Of a stretch of 64,000 bases of DNA, positions 52,401-64,000 are shown piece after piece. The position numbers and the translations under genes were made by a program. Within the stretch, counting starts at the first letter, position 1. Every line of letters begins with the position of its first letter. Source of the stretch: Pagrus major (lineage: Eukaryota; Chordata; Actinopteri; Spariformes; Sparidae); the NCBI RefSeq assembly GCF_040436345.1, contig NC_133235.1, forward strand, positions 17,818,660 to 17,882,659. The letters are read 5' to 3'. Below the pieces are notes generated by a model that was not told the DNA's origin, did not search any database, and was given only the letters and a program-made list of their open reading frames with translations.

Positions 52401-55174
52401 ATCAAGCATGTTAGCTTTCTTGCCGAGTGTTAGATGAAAAGATTGATACCACTCGCCTTTCTGTATGGTAAATATCAAGCTAGTTGACTCGAGCTAGTTA
52501 ACTTAGCTTAGCATAAAGACTGCTATAAGCTATAACAGCATAAAAACAGTCCATAAAACGATTATATAACCTTTTATGCTTTTAGCTTTAGTGTTCGTCT
52601 TCAGAGGTGCTGGTAAGGCAGATTTTGTTTAGCTTTGGACAGAGCAAGGCTAACTATTTCCCCCTGGTTTCAGTCTTTATGCTAAGCTAAGCTAGCCAGC
52701 TGCTGGCTCCAGCTACATATTTAGCGTACAGACATGAGAGTGGATTTGATTGATTGAAGTTCTCATCGAACTTTTATGCAACAATGCATTTAAGAGTATT
52801 TCTTAAATGTTGAACTATTCCTTTAATAACTCCAGGATGTCTTCAGTTGATGTTCACAGGAAGCTAGTTAGTTGGTTGACTTAAATATCACAATAAATAA
52901 GAATACCTTTATTGTCATGTAAAACGTGCCGCACCAAGCTAAAAGAAGGAATAGATGGAAGTATAAAATAAAAGCATGAATATAAATGTAAACATTAAAT
53001 ATAAACATGAAGTATAGAAAGTATTCTGTTTGTAATATAGGCATAAACACATATTCAGTCTTAGTACCTCATTTGTAAATTCAGGCAGCAGCAAACTAAA
53101 TGTAGTCCACTGTCTCCCTCTGCTCTCCCCTCAGTGTCTGCGGTGTCTGACGATGTGAAAGCCGAGGCCATGGCGAGCCTGACGAAGCTGGTTCGCAACA
53201 GAAGGAACGTCCCCGTGCTGGCGGTGCCCCAGTTTAAACGTCTGCCGGACTTCTGGGGATGGTACAAGTACTTCATGGACAGCCACAACCAGGAGGGAGT
53301 GAGTGCATTTTGTTTCACATGAATAATTCAGTTTCTCAGAGTCGACATTATGAAACAGTGCTTGTTTTTCCTGAAGTTTTTCTCTTATTTTTTCTGTTTA
53401 AATTTTTTTTTCTCCGCAATTAATTCTTTATTGCTCAGGACATGATTCAATAAAAATATTATTACTCCTTTAACCTCTTAATATGCTAAGTTACTCTTCA
53501 CTACAAGACGTGTTTCAGCATGTAAGAGCTCTGCGGTGAGCTCTCCTCAGCGAATTCGTATGAAACATCATCAATCAAAAGTTTTAGTTTAAATTCTTTT
53601 TATTTTTAGTCTCTCTATGGAATCAGAGCAGGTTTATTCATCTTGTCTCTTTATTTCAGGTTGAGGATCTGGATCGTCTGTACATGGCCTACCTGCAGAA
53701 CAAGCACAGGTCAGAGGAGGGCCCCACCTTCAACCACTACCTCAAGCACCTCAGTGAAATCTACAAGACCTGTGCCGACTCTGATGATCCAGAGTGCGTC
53801 TCCGAGTCCACCAGCAAGCCTAAGGCTGCCCTGGTGATGCCCGCCCCCTACAAATCTGCTGCCGTCAGGCTGTGCAACCCTTACCTCGACCCCTACTGCC
53901 TCTTCCCCCTCCTCCCCAAGGCTGCTGCCCCTGAGCCTCAGCCAGCTCCAGCTCCAGCCAAGGTGCCGGCCCCCATCCTCACCCCCTTCCTGCCCTTTCC
54001 CCTGAAGAGCCCCACTGGCTTCTACCACTTCGCCCCCGTCCTGGAGCCCTTCCTGAGTGATGAGCAGAGGACTGAGCTGCTGAGGATCTGCAACTCTGAA
54101 GATGTGGAGTGTCTGCAGTATCACCTGAGGGCAGCTTATGGTTACCGCCCAGCACCTGGCCCTGCCCCATCTTATGCCGCCCTCAACTGTGACCCCAAAA
54201 ACCCCTACTGCAGGCCCACCCTGGTCGCCAAAGCTCCCACTGGCTTCTACCACCTGCTCTACCCCAGCTGTGACCCAGCAGTCGATCCTCTGTGTGTGTC
54301 CAATGTGGCTGCTCCTGCTCCACTCGCTGCAGAGGAGGCCCCTAAAGAGCAGCAGTGCAACCCTCTGTTTGACGCTGGCTGCAACCCCCTGACTGCCACC
54401 AAGCTGTCTGGCCTCACCAAGCCTGTGCTGGAGTACCCCGCCAACGACCAGCCTGCACCTCCTGCTGCTCCTCTGGCCTGCGACCCTCGCGTCGACCCGT
54501 ACTGCATACTGGCAGCCGCTGCTGCTCTGCGCAAACCCGCTCCGCAGATCCCCGAGCACCAGGTCTGATCTAGTCCTGATTGTAGGATTAAATGGTTCAA
54601 TTTTTTGACTAATCTAATGTAATCTTGCTTGTTGAATTAATCTTCTATTCCTTCTCACTTGGTTTATTAAATGATGTAGTGAAATGAAATGGGTGTTGCA
54701 TAATGCTTTCACTTGCTATCTTTTGATCTGTTTTTGAACAAAAACACAAATCAATCAATCAATCAATCAATCAACCAGGTCCGCTACAAGCTCGGCGTCC
54801 ATGGCAAGACCAAGGATGGCCATGACTGCTATGTGCACTATGACAAAGACTGCACCCCGGTGAAGTCTGGCCCCGAGGCCAAGGCCGACATCAAGGCTCC
54901 AGCCAAGCCCCTCTGCCATCCGTTCGACCCCAGCTGCGGCAAGTTTGCTTCACCTTCCAACGTTGAGGCCCCGAAGCCCGGCAAGGATGGCATAATCCTG
55001 CCCGACCCCGACTGCGACCCAGAGTACGACTACAACTGCCGCCTGCGTCGCGCTGAGCCCGCCGCCGCTGATGACGAGCCCGCCAAGGAGGCCGCTGCCG
55101 ATGAGCCCGCCAAGGAGGCCGCTGCCCCACGCTTTGAAGACTTCCTCAAGGCCGTCATGAGGCAGCACCAGTAG
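49494..55174 (+). CDS. Actinodin-family actinotrichia protein
   Basis: Actinodins are secreted structural proteins of actinotrichia, the collagenous fin-fold fibres, and are absent from tetrapods. Coding exons are 49494-49566, 51726-51770, 53135-53298, 53660-54562 and 54779-55174, totalling 1581 nt, 526 residues, in phase throughout. The signal peptide is about 1-29. RNRR (60-63) may be a convertase site. An otospiralin-like segment follows (about 73-112, FKRLPDFWGWYKYFM...DLDRLYMAYL). A Pro/Ala-rich body then carries repeated C-(N/D)-P-x4/5-(D/N)-P-x-C units, for example CNPYLDPYC (166-174), CDPKNPYC (271-278) and CDPRVDPYC. The acidic Ala-rich tail contains an exact-frame 9-residue duplication. 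AATAAA lies at 55569-55574. Family assignment is firm; which paralogue (and1, and2 or another) cannot be told here. Confidence 0.9.
50176..50710. mobile_element. hAT-type MITE in actinodin intron
   Basis: The left end CAGTGATTGGATATATCTGAGTACATTTACTCAAGTA pairs with the right end TACTTAAGTAAATGTACTAAGTTACATTCAATCACTG. Each end carries a GTACATTTACT(C/T)AAGTA core. It is the same family as 6944-7479. Confidence 0.7.
51480..51725 (+). promoter_or_regulatory. GC-rich, non-repetitive intron stretch before actinodin exon 3
   Basis: A GC-rich, low-repeat block in an AT-rich intron. It includes a hairpin at 51642-51665 (GATGTTGAG, six bases, CTCAACATC). It could be an intronic enhancer or splicing element; that is inference from composition alone. 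Confidence 0.25.
52374..52826. mobile_element. MITE with perfect 19-bp ends, in actinodin intron
   Basis: TTAAAGGAATAGTTCAACA at the left is matched exactly by its reverse complement at 52808-52826. Inside are GCTTAGCATAAAGACTG and CAGTCTTTATGCTAAGC, an internal palindrome. Diverged relatives lie at 27300-27965. Confidence 0.8.
54749..54774. repeat. (AATC)n microsatellite abutting the last actinodin acceptor
   Basis: About six AATC units run up to the ACCAG acceptor at 54778, taking the place of a normal pyrimidine tract. Confidence 0.8.
55073..55126 (+). repeat. 27-bp coding tandem duplication in actinodin exon 6
   Basis: Two adjacent 27-base units (55073-55099 and 55100-55126) differ by one synonymous base (GAC/GAT). 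They encode DEPAKEAAA twice. This looks like a recent in-frame slippage event. Confidence 0.85.
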
Positions 55175-55568
55175 ATTTCAGACAAAAACAGCAGAAAAAT
55201 TCCCAAAAATGTTGGGACTTTATGGACAAAAACGTTCCACAATATCATCAAGTCCTCACAAAAACTAAAAAACCAATCAGAAAATCTAATCTGAAGGTCT
55301 GTTTTTAAAAAAACTATTCAAGAGGAAAGCAACATAGAACAGTATGTAAAACTTCATGTATGTATGTTTGTAGAAAGGAGTCGTATGTATAGATGTGTGA
55401 TAGATTAGGGTTAGTTTGAATTTGTGTCAGCGGGCAAGAATTTTCTCTCTGTTGTACATTCTCTGTTTCCATTTGACTTACCCAAAGTGTATTTAATGTT
55501 GTTTTTCACATTTTTCTGTAACTCTTAACCTCATAATGCTTCATCTGTTTAGTTTTTATGAAGTTCTA

Positions 55569-55574
55569 AATAAA
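55569..55574 (+). promoter_or_regulatory. Poly(A) signal of the actinodin gene
   Basis: AATAAA, about 395 bases after the TAG stop. Confidence 0.65.
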
Positions 55575-58500
55575 AAAAAGGTTTGAAAAACTTCTTTACT
55601 TTCTTTCCTCGAGGTTAAACTATCACAGACGAGTATAAAACCTCATGAGGATTGCAGCAAAACACCACAACTTTAGGTTTCCAAAGTATATTTTAATGTT
55701 TTAAATAGAGGGAGCCTTCTCTGTGTGTGCATGCAGACGCCTTTCAGCACATCGGTCCCCAGCTGTTGCAGCTAAAACACACAGCACGTAGATGAGCCTC
55801 AGTGTGCCAGCTGGCGTGTTGCACCCGCACCGGCTTATGCACCGCCATTATGAAAATAGCTAATTGTTGGTACATCTGCACATTTTATATTCATACAGAA
55901 TCACTGAAAATATGTGTTTTGCATGATAGGACATTTCATTCCAGCCCCCTAATCAATTAGAGATGCATTAACACAGGAGACATCCAGTATTCATCCTCTA
56001 TTTTTTAGCTTTTTTGACTTTATTTGAAGGATTACTGGTAGAAGTAGAGATACAGACAGGAAACACAGGGAGAGAGGAGGATGACGCTCAGTGAGCCACG
56101 GGCACTGCAGTTATATTTAATGTGTCTTAACCTCTGCTACCAGTCGACCTGATGGTCTATTAAGAGGAACTTAACAGGTCAGTGCCCAAATCACCCAAAT
56201 CACAAAAAACCCACTGCCATCAGAGTCAGTAAAGATGATTTCATGTCTTTGCTGTGATGCTTTTAAAACTTACATCCAAACAAGGCAAAGTGGTGGTTTT
56301 AGCTTTAGTTGGTCTGGCCTTAGCCTTAGTTAGTATTCATCAGCCTCAAAACCAACATCAAAGAACTAATGGCGGCGAAGGCTGACTGTTGCGTTGCTTC
56401 TTCTTTGTCTCGGCCAAAAAGCAGCACTTGAACACACCACAGAGACTACACATTATGGAAAGACCTCAAGAAAGTCAGAGTTCATCAAAATTTAAGTAAA
56501 ATACCAAATATCTAGTTTTGTGTGAAACCGCTCAGTGAACTACATCGTCTCGCTCAACACACGTCACTAACACCAACATGGCCACCAGCTCGGCACAGAA
56601 AAGGTACTAAAAAGATGAAAATCACAGTAAATCTGGTCACATTGACGACTTTATGTGAAAGTGTAGTTCTGTGAGCTGCTAATGTACAGGATTAGCTCTA
56701 CAACGACGTCACTAACGCGGTTGTTGGCTGTGTAGTCTTTATAATTCAGTCTTACATTTCATTAGTTTTATGACAAACTGCGGACTTGGAAAATGACCTT
56801 TTAAACTGATGTACATTATATGCGTAATTCATGACACAATTCAATCAGTTAGTACAAAAACCTGTGGATCGGGCCATATTTCAAGGTAAAACAACATATT
56901 TGATACACATTAGCTAATGTTAGCATTTAACCACTTCCTAGCTAATGTTACCGTTTGATTACATCCAGTGTGTTTCACTTAAATGTGTCCAAGATGTGTG
57001 TTGATATTTTAGAATGAATTCCCGCCTGTCCTAACGTATTCTGTAGCGCTATCAGACAGTTATGTTAGTTAGGAAGTGACTGAATGCTAACATCATCTAA
57101 TGGGTGATCAAATATGCAGATTTTCACAGATTTCCCCTGCGTTTGTAGGATTTGCAACCTGGAACAAAGCAGTACAACATTTGAGTTTCTCACCCTGAGC
57201 GTCATTGCACACGCATTCACACACACACTTGTTTCTCTGTGCTGTGATGGTGTTCTATTGACTCACTGATTCCCTGGAAGATCAAATTAAATGCTAACCT
57301 TAAGTAAAAAACAAGTGTTACATTTAAAAATGTCCTTTAATTCTTTGGTTGATGGCTGAAGGTCTTCTAACAACGTGATCCACTGTCTGCATATTTAAGA
57401 AATACTGAAAGATGAACTGTGGTATTTCTCTCCCAATGCTGAACGTTATATTTTAGAAATGAACTGCAGCTGTGGGCTACGAGGACTGCAGTCTGCTTTT
57501 CAATAACCAACTTTTTCAGCAACTCCAGCGCACAGCAGTCGCCTCGAGGAGACGAGCAGTGCTGCTGCGGCAGCTGCTGACAGTTTTAAGGCAGATAACA
57601 CACAGCCGGGCCCAGTAATGACTACCTGAACACAACATGCACTCAAGAAAGCCTCATGGAGGTATGTTCCTAATTGTAGCTGTTGTCCTTTAAGGTTTGG
57701 ACTTGTGCTGAGTTCTCCTGACGTACAGGAATTAAAACCATCTGAAGCAAGAAGGACTTAAAGTTTAATTCATGTTCTGCACTCTGTCTTCTTCTTTTAA
57801 CCCTGTCAGTGCCAGCAGAGCGCCTGCGTCCTGCCCACTGTGGAGGTTTGTAAATTAACTGATTGTCCAGCTGCAGGATTGGGTCAGATTACTTTGAAGT
57901 GTACTAATTAGTAAATGTAATCTCATCTGAATACTCTCAAAAACATTGTCAATGCAAAGATTTAGCATATTCAGCATTGAGATTATTTGTAAAAAGCATA
58001 ATTTCCTTTCGCAAACTTGTTAGCATCTGTCCAGGGCTTGATATGTGTCGATCAACATATCAATAGTTCTGATCCTCATGAACAATATGAACTATCACAC
58101 TTGGTTGTATCTCTAAAGTTTCCATGAGCTGCATGTATTATTCACGTTTCAGTAAACTATTCACATTCTGGGTGTTGACCCTTGGGAAGACAGAATCATC
58201 AGTGGTTTGGAGTAAAACCTGGGTTAAAGTTACTTGGAGTATATTTACTCCTGTTTTATTTATTCATTATGAAGCTGTTGTGGGCTCCTTGTTGCTGTCA
58301 GTTTCATCACAAACCTTGTAGAAGTCACTCGTTAGTTGTGTTATATAAAGGCCTAATGTACTTGACACCTTCAGAATTTTAGTAAAATGCATTTTGCTGC
58401 CACTTTTTTCCAGGTGAACCTAATTTTACATGTCTATACAATCTGTTGTGTGTCTTAAATGTAATTATTCAAGTCAAGTAAATCTTTATTTTCAAATAGT

Positions 58501-58772
58501 CTTGGTTATCCTGACAAAAATGCAATGTATCAACTGTATGTTTAAAACTGATAACAGAGTTTCAGAGACACATGACTGGAAGTCTTGCATCCGTTTTAAA
58601 GTTTTTCAATCAGCTCTCCTGTTTTTAATTTATTTCACTCTGCCTCAATCCAATAAATGTATTTCTTGACTGTAACCAAGTAGAAATCCACTGATAATAA
58701 GATAAAGGGCATCGCTGCCGAGATGTTTCCACTTGATTTTCAAGCGTGAACCTTCATGTTTACATGCGGCTT

Positions 58773-58785
58773 CCAGCAGGTGGCG
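58773..58785 (+). promoter_or_regulatory. CTCF-like motif downstream of actinodin
   Basis: CCAGCAGGTGGCG, followed by CTGAT, fits the CTCF core consensus CCASYAGRKGGCR at every position. It may mark the boundary of the actinodin regulatory domain; binding is inferred. Confidence 0.4.
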
Positions 58786-59426
58786 CTGATCTCCCAGAGC
58801 TCCATAAGGTGAAGCTGTCAGCGCTTCAGCTCTGTGTGTTTACCTGCTGTCACAACTGTCTCAGTAAATGAATGTTTGTCTCCATCACATTCGGACTGTA
58901 ATTGCTGTTTTAATAAACGACAGGCAGTCATTTGAGGATAACGAATTTCTGCACAAAACAAGAATTAATTAATTGTAATTAAGTCATCTACCCAACCTTG
59001 ATTGTTTCAGCTGGACGACCTTCTCTCTGATACGAGTCAAAACATTCTCCAATCTGAACTGTGCCGAACAATTCATCAAAGATGAAAGTTTGATATCTTT
59101 AGGTGAAGGTACGTAAAAGCTGCATAATGTGTCGTTGTTGGAAATTGAATTTCATCAAAGGTCGTCTCGGGGGAGCAGAGATCAAACAGTGTGAGGAGGA
59201 GAAAAAGAAAATGTTTGGAATCAATTTCACGCCTCTGTGAAGAATAATTGCTGTGGATTTTAAACATTATGATATTAAGATAAGCGCCTCTTCAGCTTGT
59301 CACAGCGGAACGCATTTAGTCTACTGGTTTATCACGGCTGCCTGTTTTGTGTTAATTACTAAATAACTGATGGATTTATCTGCTGTGAAAAACCTATTTA
59401 CTCCTCCTGCTCCTTTCTTCATTCAT

Positions 59427-59502
<76 letters not shown>
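59427..59502. repeat. (GATA)n microsatellite
   Basis: About 19 uninterrupted GATA units. Confidence 0.95.
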
Positions 59503-59666
59503 TCAGATCATGTCAGTGTGCAACAGACCTACGTGTCTAAATTATACATGAAAAGTCTGTGGTCAGCTTCTGTTTTTGGGGGCATCGGTTTGAGAAGAAG
59601 GTTTTTTGTCATAAACAAGCACAGAGTTTGTCCTGAATCACATCCATTTAAATTCTGAATCCATCA

Positions 59667-60606
59667 TTTAAAGGGAAAGTCAACCGTAAGATGAAAAATA
59701 CCTATTTTTCCTCTCACCTGTAGGCTGTTTATCTATCTCTCCCTCCAATATAAAGGAACTATGCTGCACTTCTCTTCTAAAGCGCCAAAAAAAACTTAAA
59801 AAACTTAACACAAATGTCTCTTTCTCGAAATCATGACCCAGTTACTCAAGATAATCCACAGACCAAACTACACCGCCAGCTGTAACACCATGGAGAAGTA
59901 AGCCGCATCTACCCCGTCATGGACGTGAACATTAATGGCGTCCTCTTCGGCTGAGCTGTAACGTTAGCTAGCTATGTCAGATTGAGTATGAAGTATGTTT
60001 CAACTGCATGGTGCGTGAATGTTGCCTGTCTTTCTATGAAGAAATTCCTAGATGTATTCTACACTGCCAATCCCAGATTGTCCAATGGCGGACAATTCAA
60101 AAAACAAAATAATACTTGAGTCCTCGAGTCCTACATCTCACGTCACCGATGTCCTGTGACATAATAATAGGACTTACAGTATTTTATATATATATGACTT
60201 ATATATTACTTTTGGACTGTTATTAATGTTTTCAAATGGTCGCCGGTGAAAACGTTGTGCTTTGTGTTAAGAAGGAGTTAAGTCCAGTTACTTGCATCAT
60301 TTCCGTTGCTTAATTTACCTAAGTTGACTTATTTACTCAACATAATGTAAAAACACATCAATCAGGAGGCGAACCTCAGCCTCCAGGGTAAAGTCCTCAG
60401 CACCACCCACCCAATCACCTCTTGACTCAGACCATTCTTGCTCATCATACTGCTACACCAGAGGGAAGCTTCCAGAAATGATGCGAGAGCCGTAACTACA
60501 ATGTCAAACTTAGAGGCACTCAGCAGCCTCAGACCAGGCTGCTGTATTTGATGTGTTGGGAGTGAGAACAGGCAGATGCATTTCTGGGGTGAACTGTCCC
60601 TTTAAA
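59667..60606. mobile_element. MITE-like element with TTTAAAGGGA(A/C)AGT ends
   Basis: The left end is TTTAAAGGGAAAGTCAACC and the right end, reverse-complemented, is TTTAAAGGGACAGTTCACC (16 of 19 match). At 940 bp it is long for the family, so it may contain a nested insertion. Confidence 0.5.
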
Positions 60607-63600
60607 AGAGTTAGGCTGACAAAACTAATGTACGGCACACGTATTAATAACTCGCCAGAATTGACCAGAGCAGAAATGGGTCCAGGAGCCAAAGATGAGG
60701 TTTCATCTGGCAGCTGGTTGAGGTCGGTGTCCTTTAAAGTCGAGTAAAAACTTGTCTCTCTCCACCACTGACTGAGTCTAAAGAAGCAATATCATAATAT
60801 TTCATTTTCTTTGCCTTGTCCTCAGTATTGCTTTTTATATGAGTGAGGCAATACCGTGAAAAGGTACACTAAAGCCATAAATTGACAGGGGCCTGTATAT
60901 GTGGCGGTCTGTAGGGACCCCGGTGCACTTGTGCTACAGATGATAATTATGTTTTGTGGGCTGCTCTCTGCTCTCTGCATTATTTTTGCTATTTCAGAGA
61001 GATGATGGAAAATGCAAATGATTAGCAGAGTGGGAGACTAAAAGTTGTGTGAGAAAGTGAGTGTGACAGGCAGAGAGAGTGAGTCATTTGAAAGGTCAGC
61101 ACTGTATAAGCTCTCAGAGTGTTTTTTGAATTCATAATCTAATGAACTTTTTGCATACAGATGTGATTTCAGCTGGAGCAGAGGTATTCGGTTTGCGCTG
61201 GCTTCGGTTTGTGTGAGAAAATTGCCCTAATTCTTAAAAAAAAATGTCCTAGTTTGCTTAATTTATGTAATTTGCGATTCATTTTGGTTAAATTAAGCTG
61301 CTCATGCTTTAATGGATAATTACGCGTGGTAGTTTATCTTCAGCTGCAGTGCTGTTAATGAATACGTGGAAGCTGAACCTCTGTTATCACCTCGTTGTCC
61401 TATCAACATTTACTGTGTTTCAAGTCAGCGGTGGGTCACAGCAAGAACTCAAACACGGAGAGAAACCCCACAGAGAATCTGGGCTGTCGAAAACAGAGCT
61501 GCTACTGTTCCTAAAATCCATTTTCTTGCATAAACATCCCCCTAATAAACTTAGCCTTCTGTATTTTTAACCAGAATAAAAGCCTGCAGCTTTGTAGGGC
61601 AGTAATTGCAACAAGACATTTTAAGAGCTTTCTTTCTGCCAAGGCTGCATGAGCCTGTTTTGTTTTTCTAAAAGATAAAAGAGGTAATTTAGTTGTTTCA
61701 TTTGATTCATTTAAGCCTTTTTTGCTCTTAATGGGGGTTTGGGTTGCCATGTCTCAGGGACAGGAGAGGTCCTTTAAGCAACTATACAATGTTTTGACAG
61801 ATTTACGAGCGACAGCCTGCATCTGAAATTTGATCGACCAAAGTCTACAGTTAATATGAGACTACAGTGTATACATAATTTAAGACAGAACAAAGAAGAA
61901 ACTCTTTCAGATGAAATGTTGAATTCATTAGCAATAAAAGGGACTGTTGCTCACCTCTACTTACACACAGGGGTTTTGCTGCTACAGCCTTACTTGGCAA
62001 ATGTGCTGATTCTGCTGTATTCTTATAATGTATTACACCATTAAGAGGCTTTTATTCCCACTCCTTTTTAATGACACATTTCCCATCAAGGCTCACTGTT
62101 TCCTCTTTACAGTTTCACGCAGGACCAGATGGGAAGCCAAGACCTGTGAAGGATCTCGCGAGAGTGAGTGAGAGTTTAACCCAAATCTTTTCCTAACCCC
62201 GACCAAGTATTGTGCATCCTCGACCCAACCACGTTTTAAAACAGAGTTAGTTTGGTATACTGCAGGTAACACACTGACACCAGGGTTAAGTTCCTCATAC
62301 AACCCTGCATCAAAGACCCGAACTTTCCCTTTAGTGCTAGTCAAATGATCTGCTCATGCAGTCAGATAACTTAACTTGACAAGAAATCTTAAAATAAATT
62401 GGTTCCAGTCCAGAAATAAGCCGGCTGTGATAAGTGGTCAAAGGTTTGAAATAAGTAGAAAATGCTGATTTTTAGATCAAAGTACTCGGCATTAGATTTG
62501 CTACAGCAAGATAATAAGTGTTTGTTGTTTGTGTTTCTGTACTTGTTTTTACTTTCAAACACTCCGAAGCAGCTAGCTTCAGTTTGACCCCTAACCCGGC
62601 TGTAAGTGAAAATTTTTTTACCACTGATTCCTATCTCATTACTGCAAACCTTATACTCCTGTGAAGCCTGGATGAGTGAAACTGCCTCGAATGTAAACCT
62701 TGAGGGTCAACAACGTAAATTTGAGGGTCAAAGTTTAAATGTGAAAGCTCCGTGTGGATTTACTTGAGTGAATTTGTCTAAATTCTGTTAAAATGTTTTA
62801 TTTAAGTATAAAATATTGTAATAAATCCTGGTCTGGTTGGACTTTCAATGGGATTTTCAAAAATGAAGGTAAACTCAGGGAAATGTCCTGACCTTTACGC
62901 CTAGTTTCCACATGTGGTGCCCGTAGATCCGTAAATATACAGATAATGACCCTCGCGTCCAACACAAGGGAATGCATTTCTTTACGGATGGATAGAAACT
63001 GCCTCTTTAGTCATGGGTGGGGAGGGGGAGGAAGCCAGAGACTGAGGACGACTCTGGGGATGGGGTATAACAACACAGAAGTCAAAAGGAAGTGAGGATT
63101 GAAATATACAGAAACAAGTACATTGTCTTTTGCTTCAGCTGCTGTCTTCAAGGTCAATAATAAACCTTCAAGCTTTAAGGATATAAAGTCTCTCTTTGTA
63201 TTCTCAGTGTTTCTTCGCTCTGAAGCCGATTGGCATTAAATAAATAAACAGTGAGCGAGAGCAGCAGAATCACAGCCGAGGCATCGCTTACATCTCTCAA
63301 CAATCGCTCTTCCCTCCCATAAAAAAAAAGGAACATATTGATGGTTGTCAGCTGATCTGATCAATGTTGGCTGGCCACTTTTTTAATTCATTAACCGCGT
63401 GGCACATGGTCTTTCAGATGCAATCTAGCCTTGAATAACAGTGAGCGGCCCTGACAGGCTTTGTCATCGATCTGTCGCAGCTCGGCGGCTCTGCCAGCAA
63501 AGATCAGACCCGTGGGTAAACCGGGAGACGCCTGCCGATCGTCAGCGTTGACTCACAGCAAGATGAACGAGGACGGAGGTGGAGGAGGGCGAAGGAGACG

Positions 63601-64000
63601 GAGTGGGCTCAGAGGGAGAGAGCTGTGGTTTATGTGGGATATTTGCAGGGAGATACAGCGAGAGAGACAGACAAACACACGTGGACAGATGGAGACTTAG
63701 AGAGAGACTGACAGAGGGGAGTGGAAGAGAAAATGAGGGAAAGGAAACTGACAGATGTACAGACAAACAAACTGTGGGAGTGGGGGGTGATGGAGTCAGA
63801 CAGCCCTGGAGTGTTTAAAAAAAACCAAAAACACTGAACTCCATTATTGTTATTCAGCTGGCGCTCCTCCGGGTCTTGTGGACAACGATTTTAGCTGACT
63901 GGCTACAAACACAGCTCCTCGCTAAGTCTCGGCCTCGGAGGCTGCGGGGGAGACCTGGGCGCTGGGGGAGTTTTCTCTGCTGCTTGAGTCAGCACGGGTG

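Larger units (their letters stand above)
55600..64000. other. Gene-free right end
   Basis: No exon I can support. It holds a foldback repeat fragment (56870-57120), a CTCF-like site (58773-58785), a GATA microsatellite (59427-59502) and a 940-bp MITE (59667-60606). Unique, GC-balanced stretches that might be conserved regulatory DNA lie at about 57480-57640 and 63200-63560. Purine-rich GAGAGA/GACAGA sequence lies at 63640-63780. Confidence 0.45.

Noticed and set aside
53711-54559. 282-codon open frame on the minus strand
   Set aside because: It is antisense to actinodin exon 5, whose Pro/Ala/Cys-rich codons leave the opposite frame open. The predicted peptide has no family features.
61349-61570. 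Plus-strand 73-codon frame with a hydrophobic start resembling a signal peptide
   Set aside because: It is isolated, with no supported splice partner, poly(A) signal or family match; chance is likely.

Overview
The window is vertebrate nuclear DNA from a teleost, most likely a percomorph. It has multi-exon genes with GT-AG introns, many short inverted-repeat transposons and microsatellites. It also carries an actinodin gene, a family kept in ray-finned fish and lost in tetrapods, and a tandem apolipoprotein D cluster of the kind known from teleosts. No prokaryotic feature, rRNA or tRNA was recognised, and no retroviral, LTR or Polinton-like fossil.

Layout, left to right. (1) 102-6669, minus: the 5' five coding exons of sec62, which continues past the left edge. 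(2) 8672-12720 (CDS), minus: samd7, a complete eight-exon retinal SAM-domain repressor, with a probable 5'-UTR exon and TATA-like box near 17.2-17.45 kb and an intron 1 containing photoreceptor-type TAATCC sites. (3) 22.0-36.8 kb: three apolipoprotein D-like lipocalin genes. apod copy 1 (+) and copy 2 (-) converge and share promoter blocks. Copy 3 (+) lies 8 kb further on and looks more like tetrapod APOD. (4) 28.6-41.6 kb, minus: a tentative, unrecognised helix-rich gene whose exons lie around apod copy 3 and inside cops9 intron 2. (5) 38080-43521, plus: cops9, the 57-residue COP9 signalosome subunit. (6) 49494-55174, plus: an actinodin (actinotrichia structural protein) with an otospiralin-like N-terminal region and Cys-x-Pro repeats. 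It sits next to cops9, the position OTOS holds beside COPS9 in mammals. (7) 55.6-64 kb: no convincing gene; repeats, a GATA microsatellite, a good CTCF-like site and possible regulatory DNA.

The genes do not form a pathway; the neighbourhood is a mosaic of housekeeping genes (sec62, cops9) and tissue-specific ones (samd7 in photoreceptors, secreted apoD lipocalins, fin-fold actinodin). Intergenic DNA and introns are filled with short terminal-inverted-repeat elements, several with near-perfect ends, and three diverged tandem-repeat tracts.

Exon coordinates were derived by hand from splice sites, reading phase and family similarity. Each recognised complete CDS sums to a multiple of three, which supports the boundaries, but no alignment or transcript data were available.
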